From NCBI RefSeq assembly GCF_019399895.1, contig NC_091867.1:186001-250000 (forward strand): a stretch of 64,000 nucleotides of DNA, given 5' to 3'. Positions 23,400 through 34,770 of this stretch are shown in pieces; positions within the stretch are counted from its first letter, which is position 1; each line of letters starts with the position of its first letter. The position numbers and the translations under genes were made by a program. This DNA is from Cardiocondyla obscurior. Taxonomy: Eukaryota > Arthropoda > Insecta > Hymenoptera > Formicidae. The notes below the pieces were generated by a model. It was not told the DNA's origin. It saw nothing but the letters and a program-made list of their open reading frames with translations, and searched no databases.

Positions 23400-24563
23400 A
23401 TGAATCTTTTTACGAAGGGATCGCTTGATAATGTTACACTAAAATTACGTCTAAACCGGTTAACCATTTTGTACAATGCATACGAAGAGTATAACGATGA
23501 GCTTGCTTTAATTGATCCCGATGAGGCGGAATTCAAAAGTATCCAAGAACGATTTTACGAAATCGCAGATAGGATTGAAACTCATTTAAATGCAGCGAAT
23601 TTTGCCGGTGCAAGTACAAGTAGTGCGAGTAGCCATTTGCCACAAATAAATTCGTCTCCTATACCAACACATACACGCCGGATTAAATTGCCTGAAGCTC
23701 TGCTCCCGGTTTTTGATGGCAAATACGAAAATTGGTTATCATATAAAAACGAGTTTCACAACATGATCAGTTCTCAAAATAATTTATCAGAAATTGACAA
23801 ATTACACTATTTGAAATTATCTGTAACCGGCGAAGCCAAAAGTAAATTAAGTATGTTATCAATCGACGAGATGAATTACGCGAAAGCATGGGCTATACTC
23901 GAAAGAGTATATAAAGTAAAACGGGTTTTAATTTCTCGACATTTATCAATGATACTAAATTTAGAAAGGGAATCAACGAGCGGATTGTCTAAATTAGCTG
24001 ACGATACGCAGCAACATGTCGCGTCTTTAACTGCATTAAATATTACGGTCGGACCGGAGATGATTATTCACATTTTAGAAAGTAAATTGCCGAAACACAC
24101 AATTGATAAATGGGAGGCTACTTTAGAACGTGACAAAGTACCTACTTTCGATAAAATGTACGAATTTCTGTATAAGACAGCGGTCTCTGCATCGAAACGC
24201 AAACGCTCTAAAACGATTGAAAATGATCGGAATAAATTTGAACCGCCAAATAAGCGAAAATGCTTTCCTCCTGCAAATCAGACATTTGTAGTAAACGAAG
24301 TACCGAATTGCATGGCTTATAAGATCAAAAAACATCCGCTTTACCGATGCGACATATTTAGAACAATGCCGATACAAAGACGTCGAGATGTTGTAAAAAA
24401 TGCGAAAGTTTGTTATGTTTGTTTGTGCTCTCATCGTCCTAATGCATGTAGATTTACGAGTTGCCCAATATGCCAAAAACGTCACAACGTACTTCTGCAT
24501 ACCGAAAATCCTACGCACAATAATCAATCTGAGACAAAGCCATCTGTTATAGTTAAAAAGGAT
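23400..24563 (+). pseudogene. BEL/Pao gag domain, open frame of 388 codons
   Basis: ATG at 23400 (MNLFTKGSLDNVTL). Residues about 90-190 are the DUF1759-type gag region typical of BEL/Pao (LPEALLPVFDGKYENWLSYK, then LHYLKLSVTGEAKSKL). A Cys/His zinc-binding stretch lies at about residues 338-368 (CYVCLCSHRPNAC, then CPICQKRHNVLLH). The frame itself is intact, but it ends in a stop before the protease, where a functional BEL element would read through as one polyprotein. The intact element at 48.6-53.8 kb has the same domain order. It would form the particle that packages the RNA; classed here as part of a dead element. Confidence 0.75.
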
Positions 24564-24587
24564 TGACTATATGAAAGGTCCGACGAA

Positions 24588-25083
24588 ATGATGACAAGTC
24601 TTTCAGCTACCACACGCGCCTGTTTGCCACATCTGTTAGCTAGCGCGATGGTTTACATTTACAATAATAAGAATAAAAAATCAATAAAATACCGGGCTCT
24701 ACTCGATACATGCGCCACTGCCAATTTCATTACGGAATCCATAATAAAACAATTAGGCATACGTTCAGTCAGTCAATGATTAGCGATTAATACCATTAAT
24801 TCAACGGGCACTGTATCCAAAGGTATTGTTCGAATATTTATTCAATCTACGTACGATAATTTCTCAAAAGAATTGACATGCTTTACGTTCCTGAGCATTA
24901 CAGAATGCACTCCTTCTAAAGTTTTTCAGCGTGAGTTTATAGAAATACCCGCAAACGTGAGACTTGCTGATCCCGAATTTCACGTACCACGCCCAGTAGA
25001 TTTATTAATTGGCGCCGGGGCCACATTGTCGTTATTTTCAGTCGGACAAATTAATTTATCAAGAAACGGTCGCAATTTATATC
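24588..25083 (+). pseudogene. BEL/Pao aspartyl protease region, frameshifted
   Basis: Begins SLSATTRACLPHLLASAMVY. The catalytic box at about 24697-24735 reads ALLDTCATANFITE, with DTC where DSG is usual. After a stop near 24777 it continues in another frame with FREFIEIPANVRLADPEF-like sequence (RLADPEFHVPRPVDLLIGAG near 24960-25018). It is interrupted at codons for RNLYL by the solo LTR at 25084. Confidence 0.7.
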
Positions 25084-25610
25084 TGTTGGCGACCGCGAAA
25101 TTAAATTTTATTATAACTCGCATAACGGCGAAATTAAAAGACGAAAATAAAGACGATAGATGTATTAGCAACACAACACCTGACAACCGACTCGATGCCC
25201 GTCGTAAGATAAATAACTCTGTTTAGAAAACAAGTGTGAAACTTCGACAGAGTCGTTAGAAATATGAAATTTAGGATAGCGGCGAGATGAGGAGTGCGAC
25301 AGGGGGAACTCCTGGTATAAAAGCAGCGGAGAGCGGTTCCGCATGGAAGTCTTTGTTCACAATTTAACGCGTAACAAGTTTTGTAAAATTCCGACGCGAA
25401 CATTCGAACAAGGCAGTTTTCTAGCCTCCACGCGCGGTCGTCTACGACGGGCTGGTATTGACAATTCTCGGTCGCGCCAATCTCTCGTTTGTTGAGAGGA
25501 ATAAATCGGAATAAGTAAAATTCCCACGAAACGAGGTGTAGATTTTTTTATTATCATTGACACCATCCTCACACCCATCGGCGATATAAATTCGCCAGTC
25601 GTCTCGAACA
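25084..25610 (+). mobile_element. Solo LTR with 5-bp target duplication inside the old BEL element
   Basis: Runs tgttggcgaccg to gtctcgaaca (527 bp) and is flanked by atatc at 25079-25083 and atatc at 25611-25615. Removing it joins codons RNLYL to QKTRLGWIVTGETL, restoring the BEL reading. Internal promoter-like ggtataaaag lies near 25313. The block ccaatctctcgt with gagaggaataaa near 25474-25506 is close to ccaatctctcgt with gagaggagtaaa in the intact BEL LTRs. The size (527 versus 518 bp) also matches, so it is a related BEL-type LTR. Confidence 0.85.
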
Positions 25611-25615
25611 ATATC

Positions 25616-27827
25616 TACAAAAAACCCGCCTTGGCTGGATAGTTACTGGTGAAACTTTGGTTAATGCGAAACAAGATTCTTTATCGTGTTATTTCATAAA
25701 TTTAAAAAAACAGATAGCTAAATTTTGGACTATCGAAGAACTCTATCAGGAAATCAAAATCTAAGGAAGAGGAAGATTGCGAGGATTTTTATAGGCAAAC
25801 GCGTATTATTGACGAATACAAAGCTTTAAGGCACATGACGCTAGTTCAGGATCCAGAATTCGACGGATATTATATGCCACACCACGCGGTGGCCAAAGAA
25901 ACTATTCACACAACTAAGGTTCAGGTAGTATTCGATGCATCGGCTAAAACAGACAATGGCCTTTCACTAAATGATCTTTTAATGGTCGGTCCAACTATTC
26001 AAAAAAAATTATTTTTGCACTTAATAAGATTCAGGACCTATGTCTATGTAATTTCATCTGACATAGAGAAGATGTGTAGACAGATCTTACTAGACAAAAG
26101 AGACTACCGTTTTTAAAGAATTCGCTGGCGTGAAAATAAAGAAATAAAGACTTTCCACTTAAATACTCTAACGTTTGGAGTTTCGTCGTCACCACTTTGT
26201 GCTATCCGTGCGATGCACAAACTCGAAGACGATGAATCTCATACATTTCCAAGGGCGGCGGAAATCATAAAAAGCACATGTATGTGGATGATCTTTTGTC
26301 GGACGCGAATACTATTGAGGACGCGCGTGCAATCCGAAACGAAATAATCGAGTTACTAAATAAAGAAAGTTTTTCTATAAAGCAATGGGCATCAAATGAT
26401 TTACGGGTAATCAATGACTTGTCTATCGAGACGGTGCATAAAAACTTAACATTAGATTCCGATCGCTCGTTAAAAACATTAGGCGTGTCTTGGAATACCT
26501 CCGACGATAAAATTTATTACTCAGCTCATTCAATTGAAATTGACGGTACATTAAACCAAGCGCAAGATATTATCAGAGATAGCACAGATATTTGACCCGA
26601 TTGGATTAATGGGTCCGATCGTATTCTACGCTAAAAAAATTATGCAAGATGTGTGGCGGACAGGTACACACTGGGACGAGTCTGTCTCACAAAGCATTTA
26701 TACAATGTGATCGGAATTTACTGGACAACTGAAAAATATGTGGTGTATCTCATTTCATCGGAGAATATTAATTGACGAATACCAAAACATACAATTTCAC
26801 GGATTCTGTTATGCGAGTAACGTCAGTTACGGCGCGTGCATTTATATACGGTCTATCGGAAAGAACGGGGACATTATAAGCAATTTAGTATGTTTAAAAT
26901 CACGTGTCGCGCCATTAAAAACGATTGGTATTCCGCGTTTAGAATTATGCGGTGCGTTGTTACTGACACAACTATACGCTGAAATAGCCAAAATAATGCC
27001 ACTGTTCCCTAGTAAAATCATTTTCTGGTCCGATTCAACCATCGTAAGACATTGGATCAAAACCGCACTGTATTTATTAAAAACGTACGTCACGAATCGC
27101 GTCACGGCGATATCAAAACTCGCGGGATCGGTAGAATGGCGACACATTCGTTCTGAAGATAATCTGGCGGATGCGGTCTCGAGAGAACAACTACCATTCG
27201 ATTTTATTCAAAATAAAAAATGGCAAACGGGACCTTATTGGCTGGCAAAAAATGAAACTCACTGGTATCGCGGGAATTTACAAAAAATCGAAATTTTTGC
27301 TTAGTGATAACGCCGAACGAACTCTCCATGTTTAAAAATTACTCTTTATTTTCGAAATTACGTAGAATTATCGCGTACTGTTTTCTATTAAAAATGCTCG
27401 CAAATACATTGGTCCTTTATGCGCAGAGGAATTAAAGATGGCTGAATTTCGAATAATTAAAATACTACAACGATTATATTTCACGGAAGACATTAAAAAA
27501 CTGAAGGATACACGTTCTGCGTATAATGGGAAACTCGTGAATTTAAATCTTTTTCTAGACAACGACGATATATTACGCGTCGGCGGAGGGCTACGAATGT
27601 CGAACTTAACGTTTACACAAAAGCATCCGATTCTAATTCCAAGCCGACATCACCTAACCGATAAAATAATACGAGAAATCCACGAAAAACACTTTCACGC
27701 GGGCATTCAGACAACTCTACATATATTACGCCGTAAATTTTGGATTCTCGATAGGCAAAATCAAGTTCGAAAAGTTATTCGAGATTGTATGAAATGTTAT
27801 CGTTTTATCGCAAAACGTACTCTCTAA
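25616..27827 (+). pseudogene. BEL/Pao reverse transcriptase, RNase H and integrase zinc region, broken
   Basis: After the solo LTR the reading resumes with TRLGWIVTGETLVNAKQDSL. Reverse transcriptase blocks are YMPHHAVAKETIHTTKVQVV near 25870, LNDLLMVGPTIQKK near 25965, SSDIEKMCRQILLD near 26050 (expected Tyr replaced by Cys after KM) and MYVDDLLSDANT at 26278. RNase H blocks are IQFHGFCYASNVSYGACIYI near 26790, FWSDSTIVRHWIKT near 27025 and HIRSEDNLADAVSREQ near 27145. The integrase zinc region HHCC is at about 27690-27810 (HFHAGIQTTLHILRRKFWI, then CMKCYRF). Stops or frame changes occur near 25760, 26115, 26260, 26594 and 27303. The reading ends at the inserted transposon, before the integrase core. 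Confidence 0.75.
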
Positions 27828-28240
27828 AGTAGAATCAGTAAAAATGTCACTATTTAAATCAGAAAAGCAATATTTCACTGATAATTAGTAACTATAAACT
27901 AATTTTCAATGAAAATATTTTACTAATTTAAATCAGTGAAGTGTCACACTAATTTTTATCAGTGAAATAAGATATCACTGAGAATTCCAGTAAACACATT
28001 TTCCGTGACCCAATTAAAGTCAAGGAATATTCTTGCGCGGTTTTCTTGCTTCCGCGCTCTTTTGTTTATCAAGCGTGCCGGTTCGTGCGTGCCAGTTCGC
28101 AAGTATAGTTCGAGTGATGTGCCTCGTGTGCTGAACACTATTTGGTAAGTTTTGATATTTATATTTCAAGTTTTTTCTCTATTTAATGTAATGTTATTTT
28201 ATTTTCCAGATACCAATATACCAATCTATCAATACATAGA

Positions 28241-28614
28241 TATACAGGGTGTCTCAGTTGATGTAAAAAAGTTCTTAGTTGTAGGTTGGGCTTCCGAAAA
28301 TAAGTAGAAAAGTCCTATACAACAATCGCGTAAACGTATCGTTTCGGTCGCATTGTGTCACTCACGCATCGTCGCATCGTTTCGGTCGCACGTCGTCGCA
28401 TCGTCTCGCTCGCGTGATGTCTTTAACCACGCTTCGCGTATCGCCGCACCGCTCGCTCACGCGTCGTCACATCGTCTCGCTCTCGGTCGAAAATAATTGT
28501 TGATATCTCGTAAATAAACGCCCAAATTAAAAAATGATATGGGACTTTTATACTTGTATTTAAGAGATCTATCTACTCATACCGGGTTAATAAGTTGTAA
28601 CGAAACACCCTGTA
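28241..28614. repeat. MITE nested in the TA-flanked transposon
   Basis: Begins tatacagggtgtctcag and ends gaaacaccctgta. It contains a cluster of cgtcgcatcgt and tcgctc words (28340-28480), giving a locally GC-rich, direct-repeat-rich core. It abuts the next MITE through the palindrome caccctgtatatatacagggtg. Confidence 0.65.
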
Positions 28615-28616
28615 TA

Positions 28617-29064
28617 TATACAGGGTGTCCCAAACATACGTAAACAAACTTTTAGGGTAGATAGAACGTCTAAAAAGAAAACAAAAAGTCCTATACCGTT
28701 TTCTAAAATTCTTACTCGTTTTCAATAAAAAAATTAATTTATATACGCGCGAGAGCGACAAGAAAGCGTGGACTGAGTGAGCACGCGATAGACAGCGGCG
28801 AGTATTGCTTAAAGAGAATGGGCGAAACTAGCGCGTAGCGAGCGAGACAAAGAGACAGACGACGGCGCCATTCCTAGCCATTCGCCTGTTGCGCTCACTC
28901 ACGCGCAGCTTTCTTGTCGCTCTTACGTCTATACATTTTATGCATTTTAATTTTTTTCTCAATAACGATTGAGAATTTTGCAAAATGGTACGGGACTTTC
29001 CTATTTGTATTTTCGAGTTCTATCTATAACTAAGAGATGCTTACTACTCAACCAGACACCCTGT
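28617..29064. repeat. Palindromic MITE nested in the TA-flanked transposon
   Basis: Starts tatacagggtgtccc and ends agacaccctgta. The left arm (28617-28800) returns inverted at 28880-29064; for example gcgcgagagcgacaagaaagc near 28746 pairs with the stretch at about 28908-28930. Same family as the foldback at 1-312. Confidence 0.75.
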
Positions 29065-29412
29065 ATATGTAATGTGTGCCAGTACTTATAAATTCTAACT
29101 AGTTATTTCTATTCCCTTATAGTAATTATTATGTACTGATTTAAGCAGTATATAGTACTGATGTAAATAGTACAAAACACTAATTGAAACAACATTCATT
29201 ACAGATTTGAACAGTACGTATGACTGTTTCTACTGTTATTTAATCACTGTTCTCTACAGTTAAATACCACTTATTGAATCAGTCGTCGTTCTTACTGTTT
29301 CTTTTAGTGAGTTTTCACTAATTTTCAGTGATATATTTATAACTGAGACCATCAGTGACTATGAACTATTTCTCAGTGAAAATGTACTGATTCTACTTTA
29401 GAGAGTATAGAT

Positions 29413-29745
29413 TATACAGGGTGTCCCGCGAAATGCGAAAAATCTCTCGGGTATAGGTAGATATTAGGAATATATTTAGAAAATTTTAACATTATTTTGT
29501 CGAATTCGCGATTGTAACATTTATACGAATTTTTATAACCGAGCGAATAAAAGCGCGCTCTTAGAAGCGGTTCACGCCTAATAACACTGACTCTGCCCCA
29601 ATTTTTTTGCCGTTTAGCGATTGGCCGATCCCCCCTTCGGCGGACCGAGCGAAGATAAGAGACGGCGACTAACCTGCATAAGTTATGAAGTTGATGCCAA
29701 AGATTCAAGCGCAAAAAAATTGTTTGGCGCATTTAGAGATGAAAT
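29413..29745. repeat. Fragment of another tatacagggtgtcc MITE
   Basis: Begins tatacagggtgtcccgcgaa eight bases after the TA-flanked transposon. No matching right end was found. A frame on the minus strand here is only the sequence of the repeat. Confidence 0.45.
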
Positions 29746-29929
29746 GTAGAAATTGCAAATACCATTTTTTAATATTATTGGTTTATCGTGTAACAATGTT
29801 TTGGTTATGATAAGGAACTATTCATCTTTTAAAACAAAATTAGAAACAAAGTGTACACATTTATTAACATTAACTTGTTTGTCATTCAAATGCATTAGTA
29901 GCGAATGCCGCGTGTTCTAATATACCTGT

Positions 29930-31410
29930 TTGCGAAGGTTTGCGAAGATTTTACTAAATAAATTGTTAATTTCATTAATAACAGTCCGAAACGCATAGCT
30001 ATTTTTGATGAGTTTTGTAAATGTTTCCAAGAAACAAATCGGAAAATATTAAAATTATCTACCATTTACTGGCTTTCTCGCCACTCGTGTGTAGAACAAC
30101 TTTCAAAATCTTGGGATACAATTAAAAATTTTTTAATGAAATAGTTGTAAGTAAAAAAACTGATTTAGGGAAAAATCTGTTAATTATAATAAATAATGTA
30201 GACATAAAAGCTTTTTTTTTTCTTAAAATATATTTTAAATTATTTTAATGCATTTAATGTATTTTTCTTAAGCTTTGAAAACAAGAATTTATTTATTACA
30301 AAGTATTTAAATTTTTTATTATAAGTTTGTCAAAATTTTTTAAAAGAAGAGCATATTAGAGCTTTTTTAGTTAACATACAATATTCTTTGAAAGAAAATC
30401 ACAAAACTCTTAATAAAATTACATTAGGAACAGAATGCGAAGAATATCTTAATGAATTAATGTTGCAAGGATATACAGATGTAGTTACAACTATTCGAGA
30501 AAACTGTTTATCATTTTATGTAACTTGTGCGGAAGAAATTCGTAATAGATTACCAGTTAACAATCCATTATCAAATGTAACAGTTTTTGAATCTTGTAAA
30601 AGTTTGTGTGAAGGAAATAGAGAAACATCATTTAATGATGTTTCTTTTAGTTAAACGTCTTGGTAGTTTTCATAAGGATAGTTTAAAGAAGGAATGGCTT
30701 GCACTGCCATCAGATTTACAATGGAAAAGAAACAAAGCTTTTTTGAATTAAATTTCGATAATATGTGCATATATGTCCATGGAAATAAATTTTACAACAT
30801 TGCAATAGGGAATAAACACGGGTTCTAATCCATGGGGCAATGAGCGGGGCGCGGGGACGGGGGAAAGGATCTACAGCAAGAGTAGTGCAGGGAGGTGGAA
30901 TCTCACTGGCGTAGAAACATAAGAGAAAAAGAGGGGGTGACTCGTTCGTTTCTACGCCTGTGAGATTCCCTCTTCCTGCGCTCCTCTTGCTATAGATTCT
31001 TCCCCCGTTCCCGCGCCCCGCTCATTGTCCCATGGATTAGAACCCGTGTTTATTCCTTACTCATTGCGATTCAAATAATATAATTAAATATCCGAATTTA
31101 ACAAATTTACTGAATGCTGTTCGTTCACTTCCAAATTCCAGCGCCGATTCAGAGAGAATATTTTCTTTTTTAAATGATTTAAAAACAAAGAAACGTAACA
31201 AACTTTTATCGATTACAGTTATGCTACTTGTGTCTTTAAATCAGCATTGAAGCTGAGAGGAGAAACAGCTATAAATATCATAATTGACTAAAAGCATTTG
31301 TCTCTTATGTCAACAGATAAATTATACGCCAAAGCTGTTAAAAAACAACGTAGTACATTAAAATTGCATGCTGTAGACGATATTGCTGGTTTTTCATCTG
31401 TATAATAATA
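29930..31410 (+). pseudogene. hAT-like transposase remnant, interrupted by a MITE
   Basis: Pieces on the plus strand resemble the ribonuclease-H-like core and C-terminal dimerisation region of hAT-type transposases (the group often annotated as zinc finger or P52rIPK-like proteins). From about 29935 it reads FAKVCEDFTK, SRHSCVEQLSKSWDTIKNFL near 30070, then an open stretch from 30388 (TLGTECEEYLNELMLQGY, CAEEIRNRLPVNNPL). KEGMACTAIRF lies near 30688. After the MITE the C-terminal motif SSADSERIFSFLNDLKTKKR appears at 31138-31198, and TDKLYAKAVKKQRSTLKLHA at about 31310-31375 ends the protein. Several stops separate the blocks. Element ends were not identified. Confidence 0.6.
30800..31070. 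repeat. Palindromic MITE (gggaataaacacggg family), copy 1
   Basis: The left arm gggaataaacacgggttc at 30808 and the following gcggggcgcggggacggggg return inverted at about 30995-31056. Arms are about 85 bp. It is inserted in the hAT-like remnant, between codons for YVHGNKF and the C-terminal motif. A second, more diverged copy lies at 36229-36500. Confidence 0.75.
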
Positions 31411-32190
31411 TTAAAATTATTATTTATTAACTGTTAAATATTTAGAAAATTATATTTGTCAAGCAATTATTTATTGTCTAAAAGTTACATTACGCTTACA
31501 AAAGTTGAGCGTATAAAAAACATGCACGCACGCATGTATATGCACATATACACAGAAGAAAATGTTAGAAATTATTTAAAAATTTTTGTTAACAATTTAT
31601 AAACTTTAATATTAAGATATTAAAATATTATTTTATATTTTTTTTGTAAGCATGTATGTTATATTAAATATTAAACACAGTATACTGATATAATTTTTTA
31701 TAATTAATAACAGTGTTTTACATTTTTTTTTCCGACGGAAGAAACCACCTCCTTCTCACGGTTTCCGTTAAGCAAAATGCATGTACGTGATTTATAAATA
31801 AAAATTATAATTTTTTGTTTAATATTTAATTATTATTATACAAATTTAGATTTTATAATTTTTTTTAACAATTTATTAATATTAAAAACGTATATGCTAG
31901 CCAAGAGTAGATTATTATTTTTTAACAAACTTGTAAATGAAACAAAAAGTGAGATTTTAGTTGACATTGTGATTAAAATTTTAATTTAATAACTACTGTG
32001 ATATTATTCTATCTATATTTATTCTTTCGCGGTGCAAAGTATCCAAAAACGTTCGGGAAATATTAGAAGTATAAGAAGAATAAGTTGATGGCACTGTGAG
32101 AGTTGCCGTTTCGATGAAAATGTAGAAAACATCTCGGGGTCTCGGACTGCTGTAGCCAGAGGGAAAGAGATAGCAAATCCTATCGATGTT
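31411..32190. other. AT-rich stretch without genes
   Basis: No coding signal or recognised repeat. An imperfect inverted pair ggaagaaaccacc / acggtttccgt is visible near 31738-31770. Confidence 0.35.
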
Positions 32191-32193
32191 TTA

Positions 32194-32404
32194 ATAGGTT
32201 TGTTTTTTATTCCTGCACTACTTGAACTAGTGCAAGAAATGTACACTAAAACGTTTTCTATTGAAGAACTGGTGTAACCTATACTGTTTGTTATTCCAGT
32301 GCAACTGAACTGAGTGTAAGAGTTCATTGCACTGGTTGCCCTAGGTCTAGAGGTAGAGCAAGCAGTGCAGTGCAGTTCAGTGCAGGAATAGAAAACAGAC
32401 CTAT
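32194..32404. repeat. Small MITE with aataggtytgttttytattcc ends
   Basis: Left end ataggtttgttttttattcc with tgcact, right end agtgcaggaa with tagaaaacagacctat: imperfect terminal inverted repeats of about 27 bp. The interior is rich in cagtgca and gttcag words. The same right end occurs at 33700-33733 beside PIF/Harbinger-like coding sequence, so this may be its deletion derivative. Confidence 0.65.
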
Positions 32405-33278
32405 TGTTAAGTAAGTAACTTTTTTTCTTATAATAATTTTTATAAAATATTTGTTTGTTAATACAATTTAATCATGACTTTTTTTTAAATTAGGCAAAAA
32501 TTCAACCTCTTGTAAGCATTATTACGAAAACTCTCGTTTTTGCTTTAGTATCGTACTTCAATTATAAGGTTCTAACTCTGATTATTCTACCTCTTGACGT
32601 CTTGACAGTCCAGTATGGAATGTGCTGGGAGGAGATAAATATAAGATTTTCAATTGTCCAGGTACATGCAAAATAAATTTCTGACCGAAAAAAAATATAT
32701 AATAAATATATTAATTATATTTTGGTAATTAAATATTTCAACTGTGTTACAATATAAAATTTTCTAACTTTACAAATTTTACAATTTACTAATAATTTGG
32801 CAAAAATTATTACTTACGTTTTACATTTAAGGGTGCGTTCGGGGAGTCACTATTCGTGTAATTTATATATTATATAATATATCTGATGTACTATTTATAT
32901 ATATAAAGATGTGAATTATTAAATTTGTACCCTCTTTTTTACTTCTTTTAAAGAACCGACTTGAAATAAAAAGAACTACTTGTGTTGCTCTGAAAATTAG
33001 AGAAACGACAAAATAAGTCCTTTGTCCGATTTCTTTGTATTATTTTTTAATCAATTTTTCCTGTCACTGTGTACTATCTATCAGGCACTTTCTACAGCTG
33101 CTAATATGTTTCTTTGTATTATTTCGTATGACTAATGGGGTAATCCCCTATATAATTATCTTTGTTGCGGCGCATGAAAAGGTTTCTAATTTATCTACAA
33201 AGTATGTTAAATACAGATACTGGCTTTACATATATCTGATGTACTAAATCCATTTATTAACGAATATGCTATTTCTCT
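32405..33278. other. AT-rich stretch, decayed element interior
   Basis: No readable gene. It may hold the remaining part of the PIF/Harbinger-like element, but I see no catalytic motif. Confidence 0.3.
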
Positions 33279-33735
33279 TCATAATCGAAAATGCATTATA
33301 AAATTTTTGTCAATATAATTAACGACAATATTTTCGATATAATTTTGCATTTTTATGTGCTTATTTCTTCTCATTGTTCCAAATAGTGGATGTAATGTTT
33401 CTAATTCATTCTTATCTAAAGAGATAATTTTAGTAGTTAGAATATGCATACATACATTTTTTTTTATTAATAATACATAATCATTACACAATAATATTTT
33501 TTACCATGTTCTTCGATTACAACTGGTTGTGGTGGAATTGTATGTATTAAATATTTATCTTCATCGGATGACTCAAGAAGTTCTATAAGTACGTACCCTG
33601 CCATATTCACTTTTGAACTACTATGAACTTTAGCGTTCTTTATTCTCGCCTGTATTATCAGTTCTTGCTTGCTCTGGTTCAGTTTCACTTTAGTTCAAGT
33701 GCAATTCAGTGCAAGAATAGAAAACAGATCTAATT
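33279..33735 (-). pseudogene. Possible PIF/Harbinger-type transposase N-terminus with one terminal repeat
   Basis: On the minus strand 33688-33467 reads MKLNQSKQELIIQARIKNAK and LLESSDEDKYLIHTIPPQ. After a frame change 33455-33279 reads LDKNELETLHPLFGTMRRNK and IENIVVNYIDKNFIMHFRLS. The last block resembles the region before the catalytic domain of HARBI1-like transposases (a run ending in HFRMSRETF). Just outside, at 33700-33733, is the same terminus as in the MITE at 32194-32404. Downstream sequence is too decayed to read. The family call is tentative. Confidence 0.4.
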
Positions 33736-33739
33736 TATG

Positions 33740-34400
33740 ACACGAGCATTTAGTACACGGACATAGCCTCCGCTTCAGTGTGTACGTAGACAGCGTTGCC
33801 ACATATGCTCACATTCTCCCACTATAGTACAAACATGCTTCATGTCTCTTTAAGTTGGCATCGTTAATCACGGTCTCTAGGAAGCGGTTGCTGGAGCGTC
33901 GAGCGGGCGGAATGGTTGCGAAGCGTGCTTGTTGTTTGACGAATGCTGGAAAGTAAATCCCCAGGTTTGGAGTCCGCCTTTTTATTGCTAAAAAGGTGAA
34001 ACGCGTTGACGAGGTGTGGAATTCTTCCTTTTCTCCACGGAGTAACGTTGGTGATGACGCATCGCTCGAATTGGCGCGTTTGGGCTAAAACGCGCTCGGT
34101 TTTTTCGGGCTTGGCTCGGCGCGGCTCAGTTTTTTGCCAAGGCCGTTCCGTAGGTAGAAGTTTTAAAAAATGGATTGGAGCGCAACGCGTCCCGTGTTCC
34201 GCTGAACGATGGCCGGTCCGGTGGCCCGGTCGTTTGTTACCGGAACGAAATATTTACGGTCATCTCATTACATACAAATCGTAGAAAACAAATGGAGAGG
34301 ATTTTGCTACTTTTAGGGAAGAATTGGAGCGTCTTTCCCAGATTTCATACCCGGAATGCGTTTTGCGGTTTGTGATAAAACTGCGTGTGTACAATTTATT
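33740..34400 (+). other. Probable 5' region of a Gypsy remnant
   Basis: GC-richer than its neighbours and leading into gag-like sequence on the same strand. No LTR ends could be paired. Open frames here are short and unconvincing. Confidence 0.3.
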
Positions 34401-34416
34401 TCTGTTCTAGTCCGAT

Positions 34417-34770
34417 TTGATAAGAAGAGTACTTCAATTAGAAGGAGTTTCTTCTTCAAAGTTAGTTATTAAGAAAGCTAAAATTGTAAAAATTATTTAT
34501 GGGAAAAATTCCATGGGAAATAAGAACAGTTTTCGGAGAAAAATATTTTATAGGAAATTTGATTCTTTTTCCGAAAAGAAGCGTTGGAAAAAATGGAGAT
34601 TAGTATGGAAAGGAAAAAAGGCAGATAAGAAAAGTAATTTTAAAAAAAGAAAAAAAAAGCGTATTTAAAAGAAAATTTTCAAAACTTGCAAAGAATGTAG
34701 AGTGGGATCAATGTTGGCTCTGTGGGAAAGCCAGGCATTATCGCTTTGAGGTTTTTGAATAAAGCTGGAA
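34417..34770 (+). pseudogene. Gypsy gag C-terminal region, lysine-rich with damaged zinc knuckle
   Basis: A strongly basic stretch (SFRRKIFYRKFDSFSEKKRW, then KKWRLVWKGKKADKK) runs to a stop at 34668. In another frame, from about 34712, a zinc knuckle reads CWLCGKARHYRFEV, with Val where the last Cys should be. Basic tract followed by a CCHC box is typical of Gypsy nucleocapsid. The order gag, protease, reverse transcriptase continues at 35742-36230, once the inserted LTR-like repeat is removed. Confidence 0.6.

Larger units (their letters stand above)
23400..27827 (+). mobile_element. Old BEL/Pao element, 5' part, interrupted by a solo LTR
   Basis: Carries BEL gag, protease, reverse transcriptase, RNase H and the integrase zinc region in order on the plus strand. 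It ends at 27819, where a TA-flanked DNA transposon is inserted. The missing integrase core does not reappear on the far side of that transposon. No 5' LTR could be defined upstream. Frameshifts and stops throughout the pol part show it is inactive. Confidence 0.8.
27820..29405. mobile_element. TA-flanked DNA transposon or large MITE with ctctctaaag ends
   Basis: Left end ctctctaaagtagaatcagt and right end, in complement, the same 20 bases. It is flanked by ta at 27818-27819 and 29406-29407, as expected for a TA target. Subterminal DNA on both sides is full of atcagtga, tcactga and tactgat words, possible transposase binding sites. The interior carries two MITEs (28241-29064) and no transposase. 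It is inserted in the old BEL element right after codons for the integrase zinc region. Confidence 0.75.

Noticed and set aside
32019..32327. 102-codon minus-strand frame (SYTQFSCTGITNSIGYTSSS)
   Set aside because: Most of it covers the small MITE at 32194-32404 and crosses its boundary, which a real exon is unlikely to do.
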